From Crocodylus rhombifer (Eukaryota > Chordata > Crocodylia > Crocodylidae): 64,000 nt of DNA. Shown here piece after piece: positions 34,443-46,085 of this stretch; within the stretch, counting starts at the first letter, position 1, and the number at the start of each line of letters is the position of its first letter. Under the pieces are notes generated by a model. The model had not been told where the DNA came from, made no database searches, and was given only the letters and a program-made list of their open reading frames with translations. The stretch is from the NCBI GenBank assembly GCA_038503035.1, contig JAVSML010001000.1, positions 868,397-932,396 on the forward strand, written 5' to 3'. The position numbers and the translations under genes were made by a program.

Positions 34443-34840
34443 TTAAAGCCCGGTGGAGCAGGTCAGCCAGCCTGGCTGAGAAGAGCCTTCTCCCCAGGGG
34501 GAGAGGTGGAGGCCATCTCTTCCCAGCAGCTCGCTGCCTCTCTTGCCAAAGAGTGGGCTGTGGTCATGGAAGCCAAAGCCTTCCCGATGACACCAGCTTC
34601 GCAGCCTTTGGTTCACCGCGTGGATCCTCCTCTCCCTCCTCAGCCCATAGCCCGAGACTGGGAGGATCGACAAAAACACCACCTGAGCTCCCAGACCCCT
34701 AAGCCCTGCTCCCAAATCCCTGTAGCGCCTCATGACCTGGCTGGGGGTGCTCTGAGCCGTGTCATTGGTACCCACGTGAATAAGAAGCATGGGGTAGTGG
34801 TCTGTGTGCCGGAGGAGCTGTTTTTCTCACCCTGGAATTT
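34443..34840 (-). pseudogene. CR1 ORF1 C-terminal SGNH-esterase domain
   Basis: The frame (ATG at 34790; similarity begins a few codons earlier with QLLRHTDHYP) shows LLIHVGTNDTA, VVFLSILPVSGYG, INAVNQRL-like IHAVNQRLRSW and RDGLHLSPWG. These are the SGNH-hydrolase block III (GTND, residues 7-10 from the ATG) and block V (Asp92 and His95), both intact. CR1-group elements carry such an esterase in ORF1; its role is thought to be in ribonucleoprotein or membrane interaction. The N-terminal part with the catalytic serine block is missing through truncation. Confidence 0.8.
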
Positions 34841-34850
34841 CAGAGTAAAT

Positions 34851-35979
34851 AGCAGGCAGGAAGCAGCTATCAATTGCTGTTCCCCTCCCAGTCTAAAGGG
34901 ATGGAGGGAGCAGATGTCCCCTATGCCTTCTCCAGACTGTGACCACAGTCTCAGGAAGGCACAAGAGTCTTTTCCTGTACCACAGAGGGGTTAAGCTGGG
35001 GGAGAGTGTGCAGACATTCAGGGCATTTACAAAGTTACATTTTTCATGATTGGGCCCCTGAAAATACTCTACAGTCATGAGGTAACACATGCATGGCTGT
35101 AGAGTGCTTTGGAAATGGCCATTCATGTGAAAAAAGTTAACCCTCCTCAAATGAGGTATTAGATGAAGCAGTGTGCCTTAGGGAACTTGGGCTAATTTTT
35201 CATGCATTGCATGGCTGTCAGCAGCACAGGGAGGGGGACTGGAGGTGGGAGGAAGCAACAGACAACTGGTAGCTAGGCTTGGCTAGGTCTTGCTGGAGCT
35301 AAGGGAGCAGGATGAACAGAGTTCTTTCACCTCACAGCCCCCTCCCCCCACCTCCCCAGCTATCCTGTTTGGGGTATTCGAGGGAGTCAGACCAGGGCTG
35401 TGGGGCAAAGGGGCTCCTGCCCTCCAGATCTGGCTGGCCAAGCTGAGCTGGCAGCTTCCCTCCCATTCTGCCTCCCTCCCCTGCTGACTGCCCCAGAGCT
35501 GGGGGTCAAGGCAGGGCTGAGGAGAGGGACAGTTTGCAGCCACCTCAGAGGCTACTGGTGCACCCCTGCCTGCTGGCCAGGTTCCGTGCAGGTAGGCTCA
35601 AGCCCTGCTACAACCCAACAAATGAACTTCTGTTGGATTGGGGGAGAGCTGTAACTCAGGGTGTTTTGTATAAAGTACCATGAGAGAGCAGGGCCCGTTA
35701 ACATCTGTAGGCACCCTATGTCTCCCAGGAGTGATTTAACTATGTTTGTTCTAGGTTTATTTTTCTCCTGGAGTGGCCCTTTTGCTCTGGGGAAAAAAGC
35801 TTGTACACCTACACATTTTGGGTTTCTACAGGGAAAAAGAGCAATTCTCCCAGTAGAAACTGAATGTTTGTATGTGGCCTAGAAACGTGATAGTCTAATC
35901 AACCTCAAAATCTTCCAGACTATGATATCAAAGACAAACACAAACCCAGCATATACACAGATGTAACTGGTATTCATTA
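34851..35979. other. No gene; GC-rich block at 35200-35660
   Basis: Sequence beyond the CR1 truncation point. The 35200-35660 part is GC-rich with C-runs and yields frames on both strands without recognisable motifs. No terminal repeats were recognised. Confidence 0.45.
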
Positions 35980-36836
35980 ATTTAGGCCAGGTCAAGGCTG
36001 ACTAGCAGCATCAAGATAACTGTGGCCCAGGACAGGCTGTTCACCTTGACAAAACCTTTTGAGGCAGTGAACAAGTTGTGCTATGTTGGCTTTGGCAATG
36101 ACCTCTCTGTTCATGAGCAACACCTATCACTGAATGAAGAGCTAAATGTGCACATTGGAAAGGCTGCTACCACATTCAGTAAGCTCTCCAAATGAGTCTG
36201 GAATAATACAAAACTCACAAACAAAACTAATATGCTTGTATACAAAGCCTGTGTCCTCAGTGTCCTTGTATATAGCAGTGAGATGTGGTCAACATATCAA
36301 GAAAAGAAGCTGAATATCTTCCACCTAAGCCATTTATGGTGTATCTTTGACATCAAGTGGCAAGACAGAATCACCAACCCACAGGTTGTTGCCAAAGACA
36401 ACCTGCCAACCATCACTGCACTACTCAAACAATAGTACCTATATTGGCTTGGCCATCTACAGGATGGAAGGTGGGCGCATCCTGAAGGACATCCTGTAGG
36501 TGCAAACTGCAGGTGAGGAGAGAAGAGTAGGGTGCTCAAAATTCAACTTCAATGACATCTGCAAGCAGGAAATGAAGGCTTTTGAAATTGACCCAAAACT
36601 TTGGGAGGTCTCAGCAAAAGAAAGGACAAAGTGGTGCTCATGGAGTAGTGCTCTCAATCATCACAATGAGAAATGGTCACTCAAATTACAATAGAAATGT
36701 CACCAAAGGAAACAGCCTGTCAAGTACAGTAGCCCGTAATGCTATGTACGCCTGTGACCACTGTGGTAGGACCTGGAAGTCTAACCTGGGTCTTTACAGC
36801 CATAAGAAAAAATCCACCAGCATTCAGTAGAAAGGC
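35980..36836 (+). pseudogene. Non-CR1 LINE ORF2 C-terminus with C2H2-like finger
   Basis: Across several frames this encodes the region after an RT domain. In order: LSLNEELNVHIGKAATTFSK (about 36127), a TGA for an expected Arg codon, MLVYKACVLSVLVYSSEMW (36232 on), LNIFHLSHLWCIFDIKWQD, a LYWLGHLQDG block, then FNDICKQEMKAFEIDPKLWE and YACDHCGRTWKSNLGLYSHK (about 36748-36807). The terminal Cys-x2-Cys ... His pattern is a zinc-finger-like end known from endonuclease-bearing LINE ORF2 proteins that are clearly not CR1. The clade cannot be fixed by eye. At least four stops or shifts make it a relic. Confidence 0.75.
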
Positions 36837-36840
36837 TGCA

Positions 36841-37746
36841 ATATCCACCATCACTCACTGATGAAAGGATGTCATTATTATTTAGTTTAGAGTCATATTT
36901 TGTTTAAGACAATCTTAAGGGGAAAAAAAAAGTCATACAACAAGATTATTAAAAATGTCAGTGGGTGGCACTGTTGGCTTGCAGTAACGGAAAAGACCTT
37001 CAGTTATATTACTCTGTAACTATTAAGTATGCCAAACAGCTTATACAGGGCTCAGTGCTAAAAATTATTTCAGGATGCTGAATACCTGTAGAATTGGGTA
37101 AAAAGCGTTTAAACAGGGCCTAAGTCTAGACTTAAAATGTAAGTAGATGCATATTTACCTCAGATAACTGTGACCCCCTTGCTATAAAGTTTTAAGCAAA
37201 AGATAATAGGGTATAATTTTCAGACTATTTTTTTCTGAAAACATTGTATTCTTGCCCCCAAAATATATTAATGCCCTACAGCTTGGCAGAAAACTGTTTC
37301 TCCCATTCTGGTTTTGCAGTATTTGAATGCAGAATTAGAAAAGTTGTTCTGTCACTTCATATTAAAACAAAATCTCTGAGCCTAATCTATCAGTTCAGGA
37401 GGTAATACAGTTGCTGTGTGTACCAGCTGACCATAATATTCCATAAGATTTTTCTTGAAGGTTGAATGTCTCCAAAGATCAGGAAGACAGGGAGAACAGC
37501 AGTGCTAAGAGGGCACAGCATGACAGAACAAAAACATTCTGAAAATCCTAGGTACTTTGTATAAAAAAGGTTCAGCAAGAGATTGAAAACCCTGCTTCTT
37601 GGGCAATGGAGCAGATTTGGGAGGTTCAGGCCTGGCAGCTGATGTCCCCGATGACTTTATTTGTCTCCCAAGCTCCCTGTTCTGCCTAACCTTTTGCCTT
37701 TTTCCTGCCATACCTTTGATGGTAATAATGATACACTTGTGAGGAC
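36841..37746. other. No feature recognised
   Basis: AT-rich sequence after the LINE relic. No coding similarity or repeat ends were seen. Confidence 0.5.
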
Positions 37747-38965
37747 TGTCATAGCTAACCCATAGCCTTCCCTTTCAATACTGTCCCTGGACATCTACCC
37801 CCCAAACTCTGCCCCAGTGCTTCTCTGCTGGCACTCAGTCTCTCTTGACTCCAGCCCTTCTGGTACTCTCTTTTTCTCTGGGCTCAGACCCTATTGTCTT
37901 AGGCCAAACTTCTTAACCCTCTTTGTGTCTTAAGAGCTTTAATCATGGTCTCCAGCCACCCCTATAGCCAGGCCCATGCCTCACAGGTTTTATTCTGAGT
38001 TCACTCACCAGGCTCTCTGGCCTGTATGCATCTCACTTTGCTTGACCTACCTGACCCCAGGCACTGGCAAGGCTCTGCCTATTTTCTCTGGGCCCCTAGA
38101 GCTGTATTGGTTTCTGCTGCTTGCCAGCTTCAACCCTTCCACCCAGCATTCAGCCTTAGCCTGTCTTAAGTCTCCTGATTTGCAGAGCCCTCTGGCCCCA
38201 GGACACACCAAACCCACCAGGCTCCTGATGCTGTCTGGGCTGCTGCCTTTTTCCAGTTACCTGCTCCCTCAGACCTCTGGGTCCCTGACCCTGGCAGTGC
38301 TGGGCTGCTACTTCTTTGTCTTGGCCCCTGACCCTGGCAGGGCTGACATCACACCAAGTGCCTCCCAGGCAATTCCAAACTCCCCCCAAAGCCACAATGC
38401 AATGGGAATAAGCACAAAACGTAAGCCACTCAGTTATAACTCAGGCACAAACCTCTCCCCTGGTCACAAACTGCTGCTCCTCCCTTAGAAAGCTGGCTTG
38501 CCTCCCAGCCTCCAAGGCACTGCCCTTTTGCCTGGCAGTCAGTTCTGCCTGTAGCTCCTCTTCCTGCAGCAGGCAGATTTAGACCCTCTTACAGCTTTGA
38601 CTGATAAGACTACCAGGACCAAACTTCATGCTCTGGTTCGGGGTATATATTCCTCAAAGCAACACTCCCTTCTGGTCACACGTTTTCCCTGCTACTCACA
38701 AGGGTTTCCCCTGAGCCTAGTGATTAGATTGCTCTTTTTCCGCTGCAGCCAATCCAGCTGCTCTGTAGCCTTTACTTCTTTGGCTGCCTATTGAAGTGCC
38801 GATATCTCCAGCATAGTCATTCTCAGTCTGGTAGCTCCTCTCTGGCTTCCAGGCAGCTTATTTCCTAGCAAATGTTTTTTGTTCAACTGCCTGCCCCAGA
38901 CACAAGGCCCTGCCTGTTGTACTTCCCTCAAAGTAGCAGAAGCTCCTGGTTACCTGTTATACACA
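37747..38965 (-). mobile_element. LTR family 1-like element, copy E
   Basis: The minus-strand orientation is shown by CTCCAGCCACCCCTATAGCC followed by GGCCCATGCCTCACAG at 37950-37985, the counterpart of the CTCCAACCACCCCTGTACCA segment in copy C. The left edge TGTCATAGCTAACC and right edge CTGTTATACACA are plausible LTR ends, but no matching target duplication was found. The interior is C-rich with CTCTGG(C/G) repeats, as in the other copies. The 170-codon frame at 37976-38488 has no recognisable motif and reflects this composition. Confidence 0.5.
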
Positions 38966-40399
38966 TGCTTGAGTCCTGTGTGAACAGCATGCTGCTGCAG
39001 CTAGACTGCTGCTAGGTAAAGCTAGCTTACACACACATAGCACTGCCATTGCTATGATTGCAATGTAGACTTATCCAAAGATGAAGAATGCAAAAATGGC
39101 AGTACTTCTTGGGTAACAAAGTTAAAACTGCTTTTTTAAAAGTAGCAGCTGTGAACAGACAGAAAGGAGTTGTGGGCTCATTTGATACAAGTTCATGGCT
39201 CAAAACTGTATTTCTTGGATTGCTCACCTGATGCCTCACTGATTTTTTTTATGCCTAGCAAAGCCTAACTTGGATGTACCTAAGGTGCCTTTCTGGATCT
39301 CTGTTTAAATGAATGATCCAGTTAGCACTGAAAATTAAAATGAAGAAAAGGACTCCCATTGACTTTAACAGGCTTCAGGTCAGGCTGTAAACACTATCTA
39401 TGAATAAGGAAAGAATAGATGAATACTAAATGTGCACTGACAGAGATAACAGACATTCATGGGGATCTTCCCTCAAATCACCAAGACTTCTGCAGGGGTG
39501 ATTTTAAAACCAGTTAGTTTACTAAATGTATCTTCCAAGTTGAGAACACCCATAAAGTAAACCAGTTTCCTTTAGAAATACTTTTGTCTGCCTGAGGTGA
39601 CCATCTTGCATCACCAGTATTATAAATCACTCAAGTTAAATTTCCTTGGAGGGTGTTTTGTCTGTGTGACCTGAGGACCTTAAAATGTGGTGTGCTGATA
39701 ATTTAAGCATTTTCTTCACTTTTGCTCCATCTCTATGCTCTCTGTGTCATTGTTGTTGCCATGGTTTCTGAGCTCATACTCAAAAAAATTAAAAAGTATT
39801 GGAAAAACGAAGACGTCTCAGTTTCTGGTTGCAAAACTTACCTGAAGTTTCAAGGACAAAGTCACACATACATATGAACAGCTCAAAAAGGTAGCACTTT
39901 AAATATTTAAAATATCCATCTTGAGTCTAACAAATAGTGAACCAGCTGCAATGATTACATCCAGCTACAGTGAACAAACTTGTGGTTGGAGATCCATGGC
40001 ATAAAAATCACTACTGAGATGATATCCTTGTAACACATCATGAATCAGCAAGCTTTTCCAGTATGATATAGCCAGCCCTTCCCTAGACCATGTCTTAATG
40101 TTCATGAGAGGCCTTAGAATCTCTGATACAGAAACGTATTGCTAAGAGAAATATTTAACTTTCTCTCAAGGGGAGAGATACAGTACATATATATACTGTT
40201 TTCCATTATATCTGCATGGCACACGCTGTTTGCGGTGCCACAAATGTCTTAGCAGTACCACAAACTGCATGTGTTGCACATTAAACTGTGTACAGTGCTG
40301 CTAATAAGTAGTTCTGGGGCAAAATTTGCTACTGGGATTTCTCAGTAACAAAAAAAAACCCTGAAAAAAAGTGGGACAAAGCATGTAAAAGTGCCATGT
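38966..40399. other. No feature recognised
   Basis: AT-rich. The part from about 40200 to 40300 (GGCACACGCTGTTTGCGGTG and on) may belong to a MITE-like repeat with the GC-rich block that follows, but its ends were not defined. Confidence 0.45.
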
Positions 40400-40815
40400 G
40401 CCAGGACAAAAGCAGACATCTGTGCACTCTGCAGAGCCCCTGCACTGAGGCAACCTGCATCCCAGCCAGCTACTTTCTGGCTGGCTGAGGTGTAATGTGC
40501 CTCAGGACAGGGGAGCAGGCAACCCTGGGCTGACTGCTCCCCTGTCTCCATGCACCTCAGCACTGTGGTGCCCCTGTGCTGAGGCATGTGAAGTGCTCAT
40601 CTCAAGGCATACTGCACCCCAGCCAGCTTAGGAGTGGGTGGCTGGAGCTCCGAGTGCCTCAGCATGGGGGGTTCTCAGCGCACGGAGGTGAGGGAACAGG
40701 CAGCCCTGGGCTGCTTGCTCCCCCATCTCCATGTGTTACTCCATGGCTGGCTGTGGCACAGGGTGTCTCAGTGTGGGCCTGTCTGCTGGCTAGCCCCGTA
40801 CTGAGGCACCCTTGC
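40400..40815. repeat. GC-rich block with internal duplication
   Basis: A segment reading GGAGCAGGCAACCCTGGGCT then GACTGCTCCCCTGTCTCCATG at about 40511 recurs as GAACAGGCAGCCCTGGGCT then GCTTGCTCCCCCATCTCCATG at about 40697, some 180 bases later. CCCAGCCAGCT and GTGCCTCAG(C/G) motifs also recur. The duplication is imperfect. Open frames on both strands are not supported as genes. Confidence 0.6.
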
Positions 40816-41073
40816 AGCACATGGAGTACAGGGACAATGTGTCTTGCTGCCAACTGTACAATCAGGGGCATTCACTGCAGCACAAAATAGCAGCACACAT
40901 TTGTGCTGCTACTACTTGTGCTGCTTCAAATGCATGTCCCTGCTCACATGGATGTGGCCCTACAGTGCAAAAAAATCATCTACTTCCAAGTCAAATCTTA
41001 GAATTGGTATGCCACCTACAGTGACCGTGCTCTGTGCTGGGCATCTTTATAGACATCGTTTTCTTTTAGAGAA

Positions 41074-41110
41074 TGTCCATGTCCATGTCCATGTCCACGT
41101 CCATATCCAC
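41074..41110. repeat. Hexanucleotide microsatellite (TCCATG)n
   Basis: About six units of TCCATG: four nearly perfect, followed by TCCACG and TCCATA. Confidence 0.9.
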
Positions 41111-43093
41111 TGCTGCAGCTGGATACTCCATCTCTCTGGGAAGGGGAGGAAATGTCATAATGATTTAAATTAGACCAATTAGATAAATAAAAATACTTGA
41201 TTTAAATCAGATTGAAATTGTGTAATGTTCAGTTGAAAATTTATACTAGTGTAATTTTTTTTATTTATAAAGTAGACTTATAATAACACACACAGTTTAT
41301 TTCATGCTAGCAGTATAATTAAAAAACAAATCTGTTAGGGCCTCTTATCTGCAGAATAGAAATATCTTGGGGCAAAATTCAAAACATTAAAAATGAATGC
41401 CCTTCATATTTAACATTTAAGAAGGTACAGAATTTAACTCTTATAAAGTACCCCATTCACTTTGGTGAATCTGTTCATGTACTTACCCTTAAGCCTGTAT
41501 TTTCAAGGGCTAAAATTGTATTTTTCTTAAAGATTTTTGGGAAGATTTTATCACCCCAAAACAACATCACTGTGTTACCACAATGAAAAGTTATTCAGAT
41601 TTCCAACAGACTACCTACATGTAAAACTTTTTTTATGCAGACAAGCCAAAGTTTTCAAATGTAAGAACCCAAGAGTAGGTTTTAGAGTTCTCAAATACTA
41701 GTCTTCTTTCTGTTGGAGACTGGTTCCTCTGATTCAGACTCTTCCATGAAGATTGCTAATAAAAGCAGTATTGGACTCAAAAGCCAAGCATTTTAATGAG
41801 TTGGCTGATGGTCATTTTTGTGTAACAAAACAGCTTGAACAAAACAATTGCTTCACCTATCCCACAAACCAAAATGTTACAAAAACAAATCCCTTTTTTA
41901 TTGTTTTGCAAAATCTTGTCCTAAATTTGTATACAGTTTAATATGTTAATTACACTGATACATTTTTAATACATTTAGTACTGTGTCTGATGTGCTGTTT
42001 GTACTGAGTTTTCACATGGCAAAAATAGTTTCAGTGAACCAAATCTTTCAGACAAATATTGTTAAGAACTAAAATGGATACAACATTTTTTACAGCGTAT
42101 GAAAATAAATAGTTAAAAAAATGTTAGGTTGTTTTCTCTATTCTCATTTTATTCTAGTTCAATAGACTGTATATCTTTTCTTGGAAATTCTGAATGGATT
42201 AAGCAAAATATGGCTGTTTTGTCTGTTCTAGGTACTTCTAAGCATATATGCATTCAAGCAGAAAGAAGGTATCAATTTGAATGCACTGTTGTGGCCTGAT
42301 GTTTTAAAAAGGCTAAAAATGAATAGCATATTGTACCTCATTAGATCTGTTCCAAGCATGTGTTCAGAGTCTGGCATGATAACTTTAGTGACAAAAATAG
42401 AGGACTATTGAACTGTATTTCAGTTAGCACCTAGCCCACAGAGAGAGTACAGCTATGGGAGAGTGACCTTGAGTCTAATATGCACTTAATATTATTTGAT
42501 TTATCAGAGAAAGAGTCAGGAATGGGATCAAGGACTCTAGAATTTCAGTCCTCTTCTCCCTTTATATGGCCAGTTTTCTTACAAAGAAGTAGTTAAATTT
42601 GACAGTTAATGGAATCCAGTTTAGTTGTTGATTATATACCATCAGTTCAAGTTGCAGTGGGATAAAACTATGGCTTGTCATAATGAAAATGTGCTGGAAG
42701 AGAAAGGGTGAAAGGAACTAAAGCACAACAGCAGATGTAATACTGGAGCCAGCACTCACAACCCACAAGAGGAAAAAAATAACTAGACCTTTCTTAAAGG
42801 CTAAACATATTGGGTGCCCTTGGTGCACAGGGGATATGGCTCTAGGAACTGTGTTTCACCTACGCACACCCTAGGAAGCAAAAGCCAAGATTTTCTCAAA
42901 GTTACAAGATGAAATGTGTTTAAAGGTGTAGCAAGGACCCCTCTAAATATGTGCAACTCAGTAGAAACCCCAGCTTTGTCAGTATGTTTGCCCATATCAT
43001 CAGAGTATACTTATATATACCCTGATCTATAATATATACCCTGATTTTATAGAGACTATAGGCCAAGCATGAGACTGCTGCCAAGATCTAAGC
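41111..43093. other. About 2 kb AT-rich DNA, no feature recognised
   Basis: Highly AT-rich with homopolymer runs. No coding region, RNA gene or transposon ends were recognised on either strand. Confidence 0.5.
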
Positions 43094-44363
43094 CAGGGGT
43101 GGGCAATTATTTCAGTTGGAGGGCTGCCATAATTACTTTTGGTGAGCTGTTGAGGGCTGCAAGGGTAAATTCACCCCTTGACAGATGCTCCACTCCTTGA
43201 TCACCATCTTAGGACTGGAAGTCCCACCCCTAACCCCTGACCTTTGGCACCAGAAGTTCCTCCCTTTACCCCCAAAAATACTTCTTTTGGAAAGGGAATT
43301 TGCCATACTGGAATCAGAAACCCCCCTAAATTATATATTAAAAATCAAACATCTTTTTAACATTTTAATTTTATTTAAAAAAAAATATTTTGTCCTGATG
43401 TACATGTGTTTGTATAGTATATATAGTGGTGATTGCATAATAGCTCAACATGGAGTCTTACTCTTGTATATTGTGTGTGTGGGGTGTGGTTGCGGGGGAT
43501 GTAGTAGGGTGTATTTGTGTGGGGGAAGATTTGTGAAGGAGTATAGGGGGTGTTGGTGTGTGGGTGGGTTTGGGGTTTGTGGGAAGTCTGTGGGGGTGCA
43601 GGTGTAGGTGGGTGTGAGGTTTGTGGGTGAGTATAGGGATGTGTGTAGGTGGGTGTGGGATTTGTAAGTAGGTATGCATCTCCCATCACAACCACCACAG
43701 GGCATACAGCCCCCACCACCAGTGGCAGCAGCAGCAGTAGGTATTGAGCCCTTAGGGTACTCATGACCCATGGAAGGCAGAGCCCCCTGGTGGCACATGC
43801 CTCTGGCTGAATCCTGTGAGCTGCATGTAGCAGCACAGAGCCGGCATGCCCCCTGGCATGTGTCTTCAGGCTAAACCATGCTTACTCCATGCCAACACAC
43901 AGAGCTCCTGGCACTCCAGGTGGAAGCTAGTCATCATGGGGCTGGGCCGGCTCCATGCCTCCATGTGGAGTTCCCAGCACTCTACTGGGGAGCTGCATGC
44001 AGAGGCACAGAGACAGCTCAGTCCAAAAGTGCACAGAGAGTCATGCATCATGGGGCTGGTTCTGTGCCTCTGTGTAGAGCTACCAGCACTTCAGGCAGGA
44101 AATTCTCTCCCCACTCACCAGCTGTCCAGTCACATGCCATCACACTTGATGCCTCCATATGGGACTCCCAGCTGAAGTGCTGGGAGCCCCCTGGAAGTGG
44201 AGGTACAGGCCCTGCCCAATACAATGGTACACAACCTAAGAAAGCCCACACCTCCCATTGGCTTTCACAGGGGCAACTGTGGGCCAGGCCTCTTTTTTTT
44301 TTTCTTTTAAGAGGCCCCATGGTCCAGACACAATGGCGTGCAGACCATATTTGTTCTCCCCTG
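43094..44363. mobile_element. hAT-like element, about 1.27 kb, with 8-bp TSD
   Basis: The left end reads CAGGGGTGGGCAATTATTT. The right end, reverse-complemented, reads CAGGGGAGAACAAATATGG, sharing the outer CAGGGG and several inner positions. The flanks are ATCTAAGC (43086-43093) and ATCTAACC (44364-44371), an 8-bp target-site duplication with one mismatch, the size typical of hAT elements. The interior holds a GGTGTGGGTGGG-type repeat and GC-rich sequence with repeated CATCATGGGGCTGG and CTCCA(T/C)G motifs. No transposase was seen, so it is non-autonomous. Confidence 0.82.
43476..43680. repeat. GT/GGTGTG-rich simple repeat inside the hAT-like element
   Basis: About 200 bases of degenerate GTGTGGG, GTGGGTG and TTTGTGGG units on the plus strand. 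The minus-strand frames rich in Thr, His and Pro that overlap it are read-through of the repeat. Confidence 0.8.
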
Positions 44364-44371
44364 ATCTAACC

Positions 44372-45969
44372 CCTGCCCATTTGTGCCTTCAAGCCTACAT
44401 GTTAGGCAGTGCACATGGTTGTGCGTGGTTAGAGACAGAAACCCAAGCTGCACATAAGTCACTTACATACCAATTTGCAGACTTGAGCATGTGTAGAGCA
44501 AATGGGGCTTATTTCTTTTTTTCTCAACAGTGTTTCTGGGATTGCTCTAGTGTTACCACACACCTACTCAAAATCTCCCATTTATTTGGTCACTTCCTCC
44601 TCTTCCCCCTCATCTGACTAGTTTCCGGGGCTTAAATGAACCCACAGGATCAAATTCAGTTCACAGTGACACTGGTGACACCCTCCTGACTTCTCTGAGT
44701 TGCAGTGGTGTAAACAGAAAGCATATCAGCCTTTTCCACCTCATATCATTCTCCATGAAAGTGTATGGTAGAGAACAGCTTAAATCAAAGCTTTAACATG
44801 CATACTATTCACACATTATTCTTTTATAAGTTGCCCTTTTTGAAAATTCAGGCTGAAAATTAAAAGGGATTCTCTGGCCAGTTCCAACATAAACCATTTG
44901 CTCTTGGGTCTAGGGATTGCCTTAGGGGTCAGATTTGCCAAAGGAAAGTTCATCCTTTTCTTGGCACAAGCAACCTTACTTGCTAATACTATTTAATGGA
45001 GTTTTAATCACTGCCACCAGGCTGCTTACAGAGCAACTCCTAGGCATCTGTCATCCATTTCCTACATCTGACATGACTTTTCCCTAGGCACATGCCATTT
45101 ATCAAGGAAAGCATGTAATGTTGTCTTCATATCAAAACCTGTTCTGTTAATGCATGTGTAATGAGGTGGATAATGCCTTCTGGATACTGATGTCTAGTGT
45201 TTAACAGGCACGAATATGCAGATAGGCCCAAGATTATATCAATGGCCTTTGAGTCATTCTATGCAGGAATAAGTTGTTTTCTTGTATGTATTAATCATTT
45301 CATATACAACTTTTCAAATTCAAATGCAAAAGAAATATGCTTTATCCAGCATTTCTGGAGCAAAGTGCTTATAAGATTGTTCTTTTGACTCCCCCATTTG
45401 GACTGGTAAAAGGAGAGGTCTTTTGTCCTGGATGACTTCAATGCCCAATAGGTCTTCTGGATGCCATGACAACTATAGGTCTATTCCAGACATTTTTGTT
45501 TCCTTTAGCCATCTGTAGTAAACAAGGTATATGTCTTTACTGAACAGAGGCTGGAAAGTGAGTACAGACATATTTCTTTCTCATGATTATCCTTCTGAAT
45601 AGGTTCAGGACTGACTTTTGCCCTGTTCCTTTGGTCTGTCATTGAAATTGATGAAGCCAACTAAAATACACACTTCTCTGAAATGGAGACAGGTCCCATT
45701 CTTTTGGTGCCCCATTTTTTGGTGACCTTGGCACTATACTCTTGGATACTTCCTTGGCAGAATCAAGTTTTACAGGCATTCAGACAAATCTTGGCTTTGG
45801 ATTTGGAAGTTTGAATCTGCTTAGATCTCTAGAAACAGCTGTAACACTGAAGATGACTAAACCAGCTGCTCCCAAAAGCCTCCAATGAAGGCAATTCCAC
45901 AACTTCCACCTTTTTCTGGAGTGGTATCAACAGAGAAATAACAGGATACCCACAGCCTGACTTAGCATT
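44372..45969. other. No feature recognised
   Basis: AT-rich DNA with no recognisable gene, LINE, LTR or TIR signature. Confidence 0.5.
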
Positions 45970-46085
45970 TCACTCAGTGGTTGGGGCACTTTTCTGGGAT
46001 ATGGATTTGTACACACACACATGCTTAAACTGAGGAGGGCCTAGACTCCTGATTTCTCATTTTCTAAGTGCTCTAACACTCAGAT
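45970..46085. repeat. Palindromic tRNA-like repeat, copy 1
   Basis: The left arm reads CACTCAGTGGTTGGGGCACT and the right arm, reverse-complemented, reads CTGAGTGTTAGAGCACTTAG. Each arm resembles the box A region of a tRNA-derived repeat (TCAGTGGTTAGAGCAC). The two arms lie in opposite orientation about 60 bases apart. This layout recalls conserved palindromic tRNA-like repeats of amniotes. No intact box B is present. Confidence 0.5.

Larger units (their letters stand above)
31441..34850 (-). mobile_element. CR1 LINE, about 3.4 kb, most complete copy
   Basis: On the minus strand the element carries, in order, the end of ORF1 with an SGNH-esterase domain (34840-34443), ORF2 endonuclease (about 34300-33626), linker (33532-33263), RT and C-terminal domain (33226-31532), then the 3' UTR. 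The tail reads on the plus strand as TTTCATAGATTTCATAGACA. It is 5'-truncated within ORF1. Visible defects are a TGA in place of a conserved Trp in the endonuclease, frameshifts between the ORF2 parts and a substituted RT active site. It is close in sequence to the copy at 52724-53442. Confidence 0.93.

Noticed and set aside
37976..38488. 170-codon plus-strand open frame as a possible host gene
   Set aside because: It overlaps an LTR-like, C-rich repeat whose counterparts elsewhere also yield open frames, and it shows no domain or conserved motif.
43375..43836. Thr/His/Pro-repeat protein on the minus strand
   Set aside because: It is read-through of the GT-rich simple repeat within the hAT-like element.
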